This document shows, one piece after another, positions 45,339 through 55,190 of a stretch of 64,000 nt of DNA; the first letter of the stretch is position 1, and the number at the start of each line of letters is the position of its first letter. Origin of the DNA: Candidatus Paracaedibacteraceae bacterium (GTDB lineage Bacteria; Pseudomonadota; Alphaproteobacteria; Paracaedibacterales; Paracaedibacteraceae); NCBI GenBank assembly GCA_019636035.1, contig JAHBYI010000003.1, positions 124,001-188,000 on the forward strand, read 5' to 3'. The notes below the pieces were generated by a model. That model was not told the origin of the DNA. It saw only the letters and a list, made by a program, of their open reading frames with translations, and searched no databases. Both the position numbers and the translations under genes were made by a program.

Positions 45339-47084
45339 TTAAAATATTAAGACATCATCTTCTTCCAGACCAGAAACATCGGTAACAGCTGCTGCAATAT
45401 TTTTTGCAGCCCCCCAAAGCCAAGACAGTGCTGACTTTGATACACCAACGGCAGGTCGAACGACGGACTCTATTCGCTTTTGCGTTGGTGCATGTAACAT
45501 GGCAGCTTCGGCTGCTGATTTCGCCACAAGCGCAGCTCCCGCGGCAAGGACAGCCGACGTTGTTCCGTCTTCGATACCAACAGCAGAAAAAGCAGCGTTA
45601 CATCCGGCCATAACAACCATACCCGCAGCTGCCGAACAAGCCATAGCAGCCCCCTGTGTCAAAACAGATGGTTGATACTGCGCAAGAGCATCCGGATGGG
45701 TAACGCCAAACCGAGACTGCCCCTCCTCTTTCACAATAGCATAAGGATTAATACGCTTTTGGGCAACTTGCCCGGCAAGACTAGGCAAAGCCGCAGTACA
45801 TGTCGCAGCTGTGATTGCTGTATCTAAAAATTTCATCGGCGGAGCTGCTGTTTCAACAACAGTTGATTGTAGCATCCCCATCGCCCAAGGGAGTTTTCCT
45901 ACTCCCAAAGATAAAGCATTATACAGTGTATACTCAGCAAAAATTGAAGCAAATGTACGATGGGACACAGGATTAAATGTGCCCGTACGCATCATCTGTT
46001 CCACATCTACTTTGAATCCGTCAATAATCGCCTGACGTTCCTCTCGACTCAAAGCCGGATCGTCAACTTTATGGCGAACAAGATCAGCCATCATCTGCAT
46101 ATATTCTCGCTGAACTTTGTCCGGGATCTTAGAAAAATCGACGGCAGCAATCTCTTCCCCTTTTACAGGTGTACGAATAACCATGCCTGAAATTCCCTGA
46201 TCAGCAATCGCTTTGACTAACGGTTGCCCACCACTTGGAATAACACTGCGCGATACTTCCGTAGGTATTCCTCGGGGGCATGACAAATGTTCTGTTGGCT
46301 CAGCAACAATAATTTGACGTGTATCTTGAGGTTGAGTAAGAACAGGTTGTGGACTCAAAATCTTTCTTAAAATAGTCGACTTTTCAATTCTTCGGCTTTG
46401 AGCAAACAGTTGAAGTTTAAGAATGCTCATTAAGACTTTTCGCTTATCATCAATAGATAATTGACTATAGGCATTCACTATTTCTCGGAGTTGCTGCAAA
46501 TTGGACGGATTAAGCCTAAACCTTAGAAGACCGGATTCAGACTGATTTGCCTGGCCTGTAGATATTAAAATTCCAGATCGTGCACCATCGCGCATATTTC
46601 CAAAATCTCGAGCAATGATTCTAAATTCAAAAGGGTCGACCAAAACTATATATCGCCGGTCAACTGAAGAAAACAGGCCACGAATTGACCGACCAAACGT
46701 TGATTTTCTTTCAGAAAGCTGACCTTTTTCTAAGGATATTCCTAACCCTGAGAATTGTTTTTTTTGATAGACCACTGCATCAGGCGAAAGAGATTCTAAC
46801 AGCGCATCTGAAGACACACCAACAAGATCAAATAGCAATCTGTGGGATACAATAAGCTTTGCTGCAGACTCGGTCATATCGACACCCGGCAAAGGCTCAG
46901 CAACGAGCATAGCAAGCAGAAACCGTTCCATATAGCGACTTTGTGGCGTTGGTTTATTTGGTAAAGCCGCATTCAAAACTTCTTGTTGCTGAGACGTTAA
47001 TCTTCGCGGTGCTTCAGGATAATTTGTAACCGCAGAAACTGACGAAGCTAAAATTAAAAATAAAAAAACAATAGCTTTAAACAT
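45339..47084 (-). CDS. unrecognised exported protein with Ala-rich C-terminal hydrophobic segments
   Basis: A 581-residue protein with a signal peptide (MFKAIVFLFLILASSVSAV). The first 250 residues are mixed and charged; the middle is hydrophilic; from about 395 to 560 there are several small-residue-rich hydrophobic stretches (for example ITAATCTAALPSLAG, GAAMACSAAAGMVVMAGC, SAVLAAGAALVAKSAAEAA) which could insert in a membrane. The end is acidic (EEDDVLIF). No family recognised. It follows two lipoprotein genes on the same strand with a nine-base gap, so it is likely the third gene of that operon. Confidence 0.65.
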   Translation of the reverse strand: MFKAIVFLFLILASSVSAVTNYPEAPRRLTSQQQEVLNAALPNKPTPQSRYMERFLLAMLVAEPLPGVDMTESAAKLIVSHRLLFDLVGVSSDALLESLSPDAVVYQKKQFSGLGISLEKGQLSERKSTFGRSIRGLFSSVDRRYIVLVDPFEFRIIARDFGNMRDGARSGILISTGQANQSESGLLRFRLNPSNLQQLREIVNAYSQLSIDDKRKVLMSILKLQLFAQSRRIEKSTILRKILSPQPVLTQPQDTRQIIVAEPTEHLSCPRGIPTEVSRSVIPSGGQPLVKAIADQGISGMVIRTPVKGEEIAAVDFSKIPDKVQREYMQMMADLVRHKVDDPALSREERQAIIDGFKVDVEQMMRTGTFNPVSHRTFASIFAEYTLYNALSLGVGKLPWAMGMLQSTVVETAAPPMKFLDTAITAATCTAALPSLAGQVAQKRINPYAIVKEEGQSRFGVTHPDALAQYQPSVLTQGAAMACSAAAGMVVMAGCNAAFSAVGIEDGTTSAVLAAGAALVAKSAAEAAMLHAPTQKRIESVVRPAVGVSKSALSWLWGAAKNIAAAVTDVSGLEEDDVLIF

Positions 47085-47093
47085 GATATCACC

Positions 47094-47609
47094 CTACATC
47101 AATAAACGATCCGTTAATTTATGAATAACCCCTTTAGCAGCACGTTCTGTGGCTATCTCAACCTTTGCACCACGACGCCAAGCATCTTTATTTGTAGCAA
47201 AAGCATCATCGTCATAAACTTCAGAAAAAACATTAACTTTTGTTTTGGTATTTAAAAGTGTAAATTTGACATGAATCTCAGTTTTAGGTTTCTCACCAAA
47301 TGATTGCTGATCAAATTTTGCAATATCAACGGTTAAATGATACGCACCCTTACCATCTTCAGAGAGCAGGTTTCCTGTTTTTAATGACTCTTCGATTGCT
47401 TGTTTAAAACTGTCATTATCAATTTTTGCATCATTATAGAACTCGGTTTCTTCACCACCCGTTACTTTTTCAACAACGACATTGTTATAATATTTAGAGG
47501 CACTTGTCGCCCTCTTTTTTTCAGGGATCGTATACACCATATCAGAAATATCAGCAGGGCTACTACATCCTGCTACAACTAAACATAATAAAAAACCATA
47601 ATGGCGCAT
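47094..47609 (-). CDS. putative lipoprotein
   Basis: A 171-residue protein with a lipobox, LVVAGC at about residues 10-15, so it is predicted to be lipid-anchored. The mature part is a single mixed domain: KYYNNVVVEKVTGG, then FKQAIEESLKTGNLLSEDGKGAYHLTVDIAKF and alternating strands, and a C-terminal amphipathic helix. The layout is reminiscent of small outer-membrane lipoproteins of the YajG or LptE kind but I cannot assign it. Middle gene of a three-gene set with the lipoprotein at 47620 and the exported protein at 45339. Confidence 0.65.
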   Translation of the reverse strand: MRHYGFLLCLVVAGCSSPADISDMVYTIPEKKRATSASKYYNNVVVEKVTGGEETEFYNDAKIDNDSFKQAIEESLKTGNLLSEDGKGAYHLTVDIAKFDQQSFGEKPKTEIHVKFTLLNTKTKVNVFSEVYDDDAFATNKDAWRRGAKVEIATERAAKGVIHKLTDRLLM

Positions 47610-47619
47610 GACCTATCCC

Positions 47620-48294
47620 TCAATTACCCGAAGAATTATCAGAAGTAGGCTGCTGCGCTGTACCATCGCTAGAAAATCCATACTCTAAACCAGCAGATGA
47701 CCACGGCTTATTCTGAGGGGAAACATCCGCCGAATTCTTTTCAGCAGAACCCGAAAGTGACCTTGTGTTTTCATCAGCAGACATATCGGGACCATAAACA
47801 AGCGGAGGCATATCTCCCGCTGCTACCGGATTAACAGCATCTTCTTGAGCAGAGATCGTGTCAGTTGTATTTTCAGGGATAGCAGCTTTTGGCAATGACG
47901 GTCCTGCCATTGTCTCAGCCTGAATCATCGAGCTATCTGTTGATGCTTTCTCTTCATTATTCTGCTCTACCGGAAAAACAGGGTTTTCTATGGTTTTCTC
48001 TATATCGCCTGTCTTGTACCCGGATTCAGATATGACACGTCCGGGACCATCTGCGATTGAGTATTGGTCTGCACTAACAAGCTCTCCCCCTGTCCAGTTT
48101 CCATCACTAACGGATGATTGTATTTCGGGAATAATTCTTGTCCGACCTTCTGATCGTGTATCATCAGGAGGAAGATCAGGTTGAGTCAAGCCTAGAAAAA
48201 TCTTGATCCGATCTAAGATTCCGGTGCTTTTTTCTGAACCCTCATTTTGACATGCCGTTAATAAAAGCAATACGGTCAATGCTGATTTTTTCAT
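47620..48294 (-). CDS. putative lipoprotein, low-complexity
   Basis: A 224-residue protein with a lipobox, LLLTAC ending at about residue 15. The mature part is almost wholly disordered by composition: rich in Ser, Asp, Glu, Pro and Gly, with few hydrophobic residues and no motif. The stop is 10 bases before the start of the next lipoprotein gene. First gene of the three-gene minus-strand set. Function unknown. Confidence 0.6.
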   Translation of the reverse strand: MKKSALTVLLLLTACQNEGSEKSTGILDRIKIFLGLTQPDLPPDDTRSEGRTRIIPEIQSSVSDGNWTGGELVSADQYSIADGPGRVISESGYKTGDIEKTIENPVFPVEQNNEEKASTDSSMIQAETMAGPSLPKAAIPENTTDTISAQEDAVNPVAAGDMPPLVYGPDMSADENTRSLSGSAEKNSADVSPQNKPWSSAGLEYGFSSDGTAQQPTSDNSSGN

Positions 48295-48373
48295 TTGAAT
48301 CTCCTCTTGTTAATTTTAGATTGCCCCAAAATTATTAACAAAAGGTAAATTTAATATCTTAACGTCAATTCAG

Positions 48374-49099
48374 TTAAAATAAGACATCGGCCATTGAATA
48401 AAGCCCAGCCGGGCGATCCTTAAGCCACAAAGCAGCCTTAATTGCTCCTTGGGCAAATAGTCTGCGTGACAATCCACGATGGGATAGCTCAATCATTTCA
48501 TCCTGCCCAATAAAAGCAACCGTATGATCACCAATAATCCCGCCACCACGGCGAACGGAAAAACCGATACGTCGATCCCGTTCACCCTGGCGATTTAGAT
48601 CAACCATCGAGGGATTAAAATCAATATGTCGTCCTCGAGCTACAACCTCACCAAGACTCAATGCTGTTCCTGAGGGAGCATCAAGTTTATGGCGATGGTG
48701 GGATTCTGAGATCTCAATATCAAAGGCCTCATCAAGAATCTGAGCAACCTGCTGTGAAATTTTGCTTAACACGGCAATACCAAGACTCGTATTGGACGCT
48801 TGAATAATAGGGATACGTACAGAAGCATGCTGAATAGCATCCAAGTCATCGTGAGTTAGCCCTGTTGTGCCAATCACCAGTGGTTTTCCGTGACTCACAG
48901 CCAACTCTAAAACAGATGGAATTGCTAAAGGATTGGAAAAATCAATAAAAACATCAGCATCATCTACATTGCCCTCATCATGCCCCGATGAACGCCCGCC
49001 ACAATAGTCAGCTTTGGGATGACCTTGCAAGATTAAGTTTATTTCCTGCCCCATCCTGCCCGTTTTGCCAAAGATGAAAATCTTGGTTTTATTTCCCAC
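48374..49099 (-). CDS. dapB: 4-hydroxy-tetrahydrodipicolinate reductase
   Basis: DapB reduces HTPA in the diaminopimelate/lysine path, which feeds peptidoglycan. The 241-residue protein has IFIFGKTGRMGQEI (nucleotide site), IGTTGLTHDDLD, and the signature ESHHRHKLDAPSGTAL. It starts with GTG at 49097-49099 inside the end of dnaJ (11-base overlap). About 30 residues shorter than the E. coli enzyme, mostly in the N-terminal domain, as in many alphaproteobacterial short forms. Confidence 0.93.
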   Translation of the reverse strand: MGNKTKIFIFGKTGRMGQEINLILQGHPKADYCGGRSSGHDEGNVDDADVFIDFSNPLAIPSVLELAVSHGKPLVIGTTGLTHDDLDAIQHASVRIPIIQASNTSLGIAVLSKISQQVAQILDEAFDIEISESHHRHKLDAPSGTALSLGEVVARGRHIDFNPSMVDLNRQGERDRRIGFSVRRGGGIIGDHTVAFIGQDEMIELSHRGLSRRLFAQGAIKAALWLKDRPAGLYSMADVLF

Positions 49100-50231
49100 T
49101 CCATAAATCCTTTACTTTTTTAAAGAATCCTGATGACTCCGGGCTATTAGCTTCGTCTGTTGTGATTCTGGCGAATTCTTCTAACAGTTCACGTTGCTTC
49201 TTACTTAAGTTCTGAGGTACTTCTACAGCAGCTTCGATATACATATCGCCCCGATAGTCCGCACGCATAACAGCCATTCCCTTACTTTTAAGGCGGAATT
49301 GATGTCCACTTTGCGTCCCCAATGGAATCTTCATTTTTGCTTTGCTGCCGTCAATCGTTGGGATTTCAAGCTCACCACCAAGGGCTGCGGTTGTCATTGG
49401 AATAGGAATGCGACAGAAGATATCCCCCCCTTGCCGTTTAAAGAGTTTATGAGGGCGAACTGAGACAAAGACATACAAATCCCCCGCAGCTCCACCTCTC
49501 AGTCCAGCTTCACCTGCACCGGAAACACGAATCCGCGTTCCATCATCAACACCCGCAGGGATCTTAACATCTATTGTTTTTTCACGGCGTTTCCGCCCGC
49601 TTCCATTACAGCTCTTGCATGGCTTATTGATCGATTCACCAACACCATGACAAACAGGGCAAGTCCGTTCAACGGTAAAAAATCCTTGCTGAGCTCGGAC
49701 ACGGCCACGACCATTACAACCAACACACTTAACAGGTGCCGCACCGTCTGCCGATCCGGATCCGTGACATGTGTCGCACTGGTCGGCAACAAGGTATCGA
49801 ATCTTAGCTGTTGTTCCGTGGAATGCTTCTTCTAGCGTGATTTCCAAATCATAGCGAATATCTGAACCGCGCATGTTGGTTTCAGCTTGGCGACGCCCCA
49901 TGCCATCCCCAAACATTTCGTCAAAAATATCCGCAAAGGATGATGTAAAATCAAAACCGCCAAACCCGGCACCACCAGCACCAGCACCGCCACCCATTCC
50001 GCCTTGGTTAAATGCAGCATGACCAAAACGATCATAAGCAGCGCGCTTTTGATCGTCTTTTAAAATATCATAAGCATCTGTTGCCTCGCGGAATTTTTCT
50101 TCGGCAACTTTATCCCCGGGATTTTTATCAGGGTGATGCTTCATAGCAAGTTTGCGATAAGCTTTTTTAATCTCATCACCGTTGGCACTTTTACCAACAC
50201 CCAGGATTTCATACAAATCTTTTTTTGACAT
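49089..50231 (-). CDS. dnaJ: chaperone protein DnaJ
   Basis: Type I Hsp40, co-chaperone of DnaK. The 380-residue protein has a J domain with HHPDKNPGD (HPD at about 33-35), a glycine-rich segment, four zinc motifs of type CxxCxGxG (CDTCHGSG, CVGCNGRG, CPVCHGVG, CKSCNGSG; about 145-210) and the C-terminal substrate domains. dapB overlaps its 3' end. dnaK is not in the window. Confidence 0.97.
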   Translation of the reverse strand: MSKKDLYEILGVGKSANGDEIKKAYRKLAMKHHPDKNPGDKVAEEKFREATDAYDILKDDQKRAAYDRFGHAAFNQGGMGGGAGAGGAGFGGFDFTSSFADIFDEMFGDGMGRRQAETNMRGSDIRYDLEITLEEAFHGTTAKIRYLVADQCDTCHGSGSADGAAPVKCVGCNGRGRVRAQQGFFTVERTCPVCHGVGESINKPCKSCNGSGRKRREKTIDVKIPAGVDDGTRIRVSGAGEAGLRGGAAGDLYVFVSVRPHKLFKRQGGDIFCRIPIPMTTAALGGELEIPTIDGSKAKMKIPLGTQSGHQFRLKSKGMAVMRADYRGDMYIEAAVEVPQNLSKKQRELLEEFARITTDEANSPESSGFFKKVKDLWSGK

Positions 50232-50315
50232 TAGTTCTCGACTCCAAAATGAAGTAATGCTTTTGAATTATTATAGCCACTCCCAACACAATTTAGCAAT
50301 TCTAAAGTCAGACTG

Positions 50316-51272
50316 CTAATTCATCCCCCGAGAACCCATGGCAAGAAATTTATCATAACGATGTCGGAGCAACGCCTCACCATCCATTTTTGAGAATGTT
50401 GAAATATAGTGTTCAATTTCACGCGTAACGGCATCAATGGCGACTTTTGGCTCGCGGTGAGCCCCACCCACCGGTTCCGGCAAAATTTTATCAATAATAC
50501 CAAGGCCATATAAATCTTGAGCCGTCAGTTTTTGTGCGTCTGCTGCTTCCGAAGCTTTAGTTGCACTCCGCCACAGGATCGAAGCACATCCTTCAGGAGA
50601 AATAACAGAATAAACAGAATTTTCCAACATCAACACAGCATTTGCTGCGGCAATGGCAATCGCCCCACCAGAACCGCCTTCACCGATAATAATGCTGATC
50701 AGCGGAACTTTGACACGCAGACAAGATTCAATACTCTTAGCGATAGCCTCAGCTTGACCACGTTCTTCGGCATCAATCCCCGGATAAGCACCCGCTGTAT
50801 CAATAAAGGTTACAATTGGCAAATTAAAGCGATCTGCCATTTCCATCAAACGCACAGCCTTACGGTACCCCTCAGGTTTAGCCATACCAAAGTTATGCTT
50901 CACCCGTGTTTCAAGATCATTGCCTTTTTGCTGGCCAATAACCATAACGGATTGGCTACCGATTTTCCCCAGACCACCAATGATAGCTTGATCTTCAGCA
51001 AAACAACGATCCCCAGCCAGCGGCAAGAAATCAGTCACGATTGAATTCAAATAATCAAAAAACTGAGGGCGGTTTGGATGGCGCGCCACTTGAACTTTTT
51101 GCCATGGCGTCAGATTTGCATAGATTTGTCGCAACATTCTGTCAACTTTAGACTGTAGGCGAGATATCTCTTCGACGATATTTAAATCACCTTTTGATGA
51201 AAGATGACGTAATTCTTCGATCTTACCTTCCATCTCTGCTACTGGTTTTTCAAAATCCAGAAAAACAGTCAT
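50316..51272 (-). CDS. accA: acetyl-CoA carboxylase carboxyltransferase alpha subunit
   Basis: AccA with AccD transfers the carboxyl group from biotin to acetyl-CoA, giving malonyl-CoA. The 318-residue protein has FLDFEKPVAEMEGKIEEL at the start, ARHPNRPQFFDYL, FIDTAGAYPGIDAEERGQ and GEGGSGGAIAIAAANAV. The crotonase-fold core is complete and length is typical. Stands alone; accD, accB and accC are elsewhere. Confidence 0.96.
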   Translation of the reverse strand: MTVFLDFEKPVAEMEGKIEELRHLSSKGDLNIVEEISRLQSKVDRMLRQIYANLTPWQKVQVARHPNRPQFFDYLNSIVTDFLPLAGDRCFAEDQAIIGGLGKIGSQSVMVIGQQKGNDLETRVKHNFGMAKPEGYRKAVRLMEMADRFNLPIVTFIDTAGAYPGIDAEERGQAEAIAKSIESCLRVKVPLISIIIGEGGSGGAIAIAAANAVLMLENSVYSVISPEGCASILWRSATKASEAADAQKLTAQDLYGLGIIDKILPEPVGGAHREPKVAIDAVTREIEHYISTFSKMDGEALLRHRYDKFLAMGSRGMN

Positions 51273-51350
51273 TTTAATTATTCCTTTTTTCTCAAATATA
51301 TTAGGACTATACCGTAACTTATTATTTTGATGCTAGATGATTTTTAAAAT
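51273..51350. other. intergenic region upstream of accA
   Basis: AT-rich, presumably the accA promoter region. Nothing else seen. Bases 51585-51647, after the tandem array, hold the presumed lpxL promoter. Confidence 0.4.
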
Positions 51351-51584
51351 ATAGCCGGATTATAAGGGGGGCTGCTATAGCTAGAGCCATTTAATTTGAC
51401 TACAGGCGCGAGGAGCGACGTGTACAGTTAGTACACAAGAGACGCTGCAACGCATAGCCGGATTATAATGGGCCGGCTATAGCTAGAGCCATTTAATTTG
51501 GCTACAGGCGCAAGGAGCGACGTGTACAGTTAGTACACGAGAGACGCTGCAACGCATAGCCGGATTATAATGGGTCGGCTATAG
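51351..51584. repeat. tandem array, 2.3 copies of a 102-103-bp unit
   Basis: Units begin at 51351, 51454 and 51556 (third one partial, about 29 bases). Each unit starts with the palindrome ATAGCCGGATTATAATGG-x-CGGCTATAG, then AGAGCCATTTAATTTG, CTACAGGCGC, AGGAGCGACGTGTAC and a GTGTAC-AGTTA-GTACAC hairpin. Units 1 and 2 differ at only a few bases. Parts of the unit match the dispersed repeats elsewhere in the window. Confidence 0.85.
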
Positions 51585-51647
51585 TACTAGTGTCTAGATC
51601 CTTTTTCATGTACTCTCAGCATAAAGACTCAACTTGTGTTACGATCG

Positions 51648-52535
51648 ATGCTGAGAATACGCTACTTCCTTGAATATCTTCCGCTCTACCTGCTTTATCG
51701 ACTTTGCCGTCTTTTAGGGTTTTCAAACGCCTCAGCCCTCGGTGGCTTTATCGGCAGGACGATTGGATATGGTTATGCTAAACTTCACGGTGTGGCTGAT
51801 AATAATATCCAACGGGTTTTTCCTCATTTATCTCTTGACGACCGCAACACCTTGATAAAAAAATCTTGCGATAATATCGGACGAACTTTCTTTGAATATT
51901 TTGTTTTAGACATTGCCGACCAAGATCCAAAATTTAAGTGTTCTCAAGTTAACAGTAAAATCTTGGAGCATTTAGCAGCGGATAACCCTCCTGTTATGCT
52001 CTTTTCCGCGCATCTGGGAAATTGGGAAATGGGTGCAAAAAGCATCACCGATTGCGGTTATTCTCTGACACCCATCTACCGCCCCATCAACAACCCTTAT
52101 GTGGATGCTTTAATTCTAAAATGCCGAAGACACATTGTAACCGGCCAAATTGCCAAAGGACGACGTTCCGGAATTGAATCCATGCGCACCCTAAAATCCG
52201 GGATAAACATGGTTGTCCTAGCGGATCAAAAATACAACGAAGGAGTAGACATTCCCTTTTTTGGCGTTTCGGCAAAAACAGCTGACGGTTTTGTCAAACT
52301 CGCCAGGGCATCGGGTGCAAAAATCATTCCTCTTCTCATAACACGTCATAATAAAACAGAATTTATCGTTCACTTTAGTGATGATATAATGGATCCGAAA
52401 AACCAATCAATCGATGAGATCTTAACACAGTGTAACACTCACATTGAAAGCTGGATCAAAACCTATCCTGACCAATGGTTTTGGTTCCACCGCCGCTGGG
52501 ACAAAAAACTGTATAAGAAGCACGAACAAGGATGA
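51648..52535 (+). CDS. lpxL: lipid A biosynthesis acyltransferase (LpxL/HtrB family)
   Basis: Adds a secondary acyl chain to the lipid A precursor at the inner membrane. The catalytic H-x4-E motif is in SAHLGNWEMGAKS (about residue 125); LADQKYNEGVDIPFFG and the N-terminal membrane helix fit the family. The start ATG at 51648 is preferred to a GTG at 51636. 295 residues. It overlaps the next gene by four bases (ATGA). Implies that an LPS is made. Confidence 0.88.
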   Translation: MLRIRYFLEYLPLYLLYRLCRLLGFSNASALGGFIGRTIGYGYAKLHGVADNNIQRVFPHLSLDDRNTLIKKSCDNIGRTFFEYFVLDIADQDPKFKCSQVNSKILEHLAADNPPVMLFSAHLGNWEMGAKSITDCGYSLTPIYRPINNPYVDALILKCRRHIVTGQIAKGRRSGIESMRTLKSGINMVVLADQKYNEGVDIPFFGVSAKTADGFVKLARASGAKIIPLLITRHNKTEFIVHFSDDIMDPKNQSIDEILTQCNTHIESWIKTYPDQWFWFHRRWDKKLYKKHEQG

Positions 52536-53692
52536 CTGTTACACTTCAAACATTACTGTATGGCTTTATGAGCGGGTTCTGCCTCCTGCTCAGTGGTAAC
52601 ACTCTAAACTTCTGGTTGGCTGAATCAGGAATAAACCTCATTACATTGGGGCTATTTTCTCTCGTTGCTCTCCCCTATTCTTTAAAATATCCGATTGCTC
52701 TGCTCGTTGATCGTCTCCCCTTAAAAGATGCCTATAAACTTTTTTTTGCCTCAATCGGGTTAACCTATAGCTTGTGGCAATTATCAACAACACCTATCAC
52801 AAACTTTCCAACCATAGCCCTATGGGCTAGTCTTATTGCAACAGCAGCTGTTATCCAAGATATTTACCTAGACAAATATCGCATTGATAAAACCCATGCT
52901 CAAAACTCCGGACATAGTGCCGGGGGTTATATTACCGGATACCGTTTAGGGATGTTAGCATCCGGTGCCGGCTTAATTTATGCATCAACAGTGTTTGAAT
53001 GGGCAACGTTATTCAAAATAAGCGCGATGTTATGTCTCCTCCTCGGAGCCCTTGTTTTTTCGACCTTTCCCCCACAACACCGAAAACATAAGCCATCATC
53101 CTTTCAAAATTTCTGGCGGCCGATCCTAAAAATTGGCAAAGGCAGAGACCTTATGACGATCATCGCGATTATCATTTTATATAGACTTGCCGATAATCTA
53201 TTAGCCATCCTTGTCAATCCATTCCAATTATCACTAGGATTTACCGCTGCTGAGATCGCAACGGCTTCCAAGGTTTTTGGTACAGCCATGGCTCTTTTAG
53301 GAGGCATTATCGGTGGAAAATTATTACAAACGCATACAGTCAGTTGGGGGCTCTTAACCTTTGGCTTAATCCACCTGATCACCCATGGACTCTTTATCTT
53401 ACAGACCCATGTTGGCTATAACCTTCCTCTCTTATACCTGGTGAATGGTGCTGAAAGCCTAACAGGTAGCATGGCAATGGTGAGTTATATCGCCTTTATC
53501 ACAAGCCTGTGCAATAAACGTTTTGGAACGGTACAATACGCTCTTCTCAGCTCCGTCATGGGGTTTTCCCGAACACTGATCCCATCAAGTGTTGGTCTAT
53601 TAGCGCAAAACACAACCTGGACGACAACCTTTACCCTTATTACCTTAACAGGCATACCGGGACTCATGCTGTGTTGGTACAGAAACAAGTGA
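52532..53692 (+). CDS. MFS transporter, AmpG-like
   Basis: A 386-residue protein with about twelve hydrophobic helices. The N-terminal LLYGFMSGFCLLLSGNTLNFWL, the loop VALPYSLKYPIALLVDR and DIYLDKYRID resemble the AmpG/PAT family, whose members carry muropeptides or acyl-CoAs. In known AmpG the first loop reads similarly (YLFKFLWAPLLDR). Substrate is not established. It overlaps lpxL by four bases, suggesting joint translation; muropeptide uptake beside LPS acylation would both be envelope tasks. Confidence 0.72.
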   Translation: MTVTLQTLLYGFMSGFCLLLSGNTLNFWLAESGINLITLGLFSLVALPYSLKYPIALLVDRLPLKDAYKLFFASIGLTYSLWQLSTTPITNFPTIALWASLIATAAVIQDIYLDKYRIDKTHAQNSGHSAGGYITGYRLGMLASGAGLIYASTVFEWATLFKISAMLCLLLGALVFSTFPPQHRKHKPSSFQNFWRPILKIGKGRDLMTIIAIIILYRLADNLLAILVNPFQLSLGFTAAEIATASKVFGTAMALLGGIIGGKLLQTHTVSWGLLTFGLIHLITHGLFILQTHVGYNLPLLYLVNGAESLTGSMAMVSYIAFITSLCNKRFGTVQYALLSSVMGFSRTLIPSSVGLLAQNTTWTTTFTLITLTGIPGLMLCWYRNK

Positions 53693-53754
53693 TTCCGTCT
53701 TGATGCAATCTATGTTAGAATTTCCATAATGAATCACGATTGATAGAAACTACC

Positions 53755-55035
53755 ATGAAACTGAGCCACTATTTCCTACCGACTCTCAAAGAAACCCCTG
53801 CCGAAGCTCAAATCGCATCCCATCGCTTGATGCTACGGGCCGGCCTGGTTAACCAGGAAACAAGCGGTATTTATACATGGCTCCCCCTGGGGTTAAAAGT
53901 TCTTGAGAACATCCAAAAAATCGTTTGTGAAGAACAAGATCGTATTGGCTGTCATAAAGTCTTGATGCCAACAATTCAACCCGCAGAATTATGGAAAAAA
54001 TCTGGCCGTTACGAAGCTTATGGTAAAGAAATGCTCCGTATCACAGATCGCCATGACCGCGAGATGTTGTATGGCCCAACCAACGAAGAAGTCATCACCG
54101 ATGTGGTTGCACAATATGTCAAAAGCTATCGTGCCTTGCCATTGGTTCTATACCAAATTCAGTGGAAGTTCCGCGATGAAATTCGCCCACGCTTTGGTGT
54201 GATGCGAGGACGGGAATTTCTGATGAAAGACGGCTATTCCTTTGATTTAACCGTTGAGAGCGCAACTGAGACGTATAAAAAGATTTATGAAGCCTATTTG
54301 CGTACCTTTAACCGTATGGGGCTAACAGCCATTCCTGTACGTGCAGACACAGGAGCCATCGGTGGCAATCTGTCCCATGAATTCCAAATCGTTGCACCAA
54401 CAGGCGAAAGCACGATCTACTATGATGTTCAGTTTGATACGTTGACACCGGAACAGATGACCTTTGATCGTGCCAGCACCCTATATGCAGCGGCGGATGA
54501 AATGCACAAACCGGAGGATTGCTCCGTCCCGGTAGGCCAGCTCAAAGAAGCTCGTGGCATTGAGATCGGCCACATCTTCTATTTCGGAACAAAATATTCT
54601 GAACCGTTGGGGGCTAAAGTTACAACTCAAGATGGGAAAACCATCCCCTTAGAAATGGGGTCCTATGGTATCGGTGTTTCACGCCTCGTCGGTGCCATTA
54701 TCGAAGCCTCCCACGATGACAAAGGGATTATTTGGCCGGAAGCCGTTGCTCCGTTCAAAATCGGACTCATCAATCTTAAAGCCGGAGACACCAAAGCGGA
54801 TACGCTAGCCGAAGGACTGTATACCCAACTCAGAACAGCAGGGATCGACGTTTTATATGATGATCGTGATGAGCGCGCCGGAACCAAATTCGCTGATATG
54901 GATTTAATCGGTCTTCCATGGCAAGTTGTTATTGGGAACAAAACCATCGATACGGGCATGGTTGAAATTAAATATCGCAAAACAGGCGATAAACAGGATG
55001 TTTCTTTAGACAAAGTGATTGAACTGGTACGATAG
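53755..55035 (+). CDS. proS: prolyl-tRNA synthetase, short alphaproteobacterial type
   Basis: Class II synthetase of about 426 residues, lacking the long editing insert of E. coli ProRS, as in other alphaproteobacteria. Motif 1 and the start are [20 protein letters not shown] and GIYTWLPLG; motif 2 is [21 protein letters not shown]; motif 3 is [14 protein letters not shown]; the anticodon-binding domain follows (about 330-426). The ATG at 53755 fits the family; a TTG at 53740 is less likely. Because the editing part is missing, a free-standing YbaK/ProX may be needed elsewhere. Confidence 0.95.
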   Translation: MKLSHYFLPTLKETPAEAQIASHRLMLRAGLVNQETSGIYTWLPLGLKVLENIQKIVCEEQDRIGCHKVLMPTIQPAELWKKSGRYEAYGKEMLRITDRHDREMLYGPTNEEVITDVVAQYVKSYRALPLVLYQIQWKFRDEIRPRFGVMRGREFLMKDGYSFDLTVESATETYKKIYEAYLRTFNRMGLTAIPVRADTGAIGGNLSHEFQIVAPTGESTIYYDVQFDTLTPEQMTFDRASTLYAAADEMHKPEDCSVPVGQLKEARGIEIGHIFYFGTKYSEPLGAKVTTQDGKTIPLEMGSYGIGVSRLVGAIIEASHDDKGIIWPEAVAPFKIGLINLKAGDTKADTLAEGLYTQLRTAGIDVLYDDRDERAGTKFADMDLIGLPWQVVIGNKTIDTGMVEIKYRKTGDKQDVSLDKVIELVR

Positions 55036-55039
55036 AGTC

Positions 55040-55085
55040 ACTCCATTTAACTGGATCAAACTTAACTGAAACGACTATAATACGA
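55040..55085 (-). repeat. partial copy of the dispersed intergenic repeat (copy e)
   Basis: Read on the minus strand it gives TTATAGTCGTTTCAGTTAAG followed by TTTGATCCAGTTAAATGG, close to the first half of copy b (18011). Confidence 0.5.
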
Positions 55086-55190
55086 AAAGTATCTAGGGCG
55101 TGTCCTAAAATTTTACCTATAATTTACGATATGTTAAGAGGATCATGATAAATTTTATCATAGGTTTACTCTGTTTAAACGGCGGTTCGT

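Noticed and set aside
51351..51584. CRISPR or rRNA-type repeat
   Set aside because: The unit is 102-103 bp and contiguous, with no spacers; it is a tandem duplication.
55090..55150. Insertion-sequence end (GGGCGTGTCCTAAAA)
   Set aside because: The string looks like some transposon ends, but there is no matching second end and no transposase fragment.
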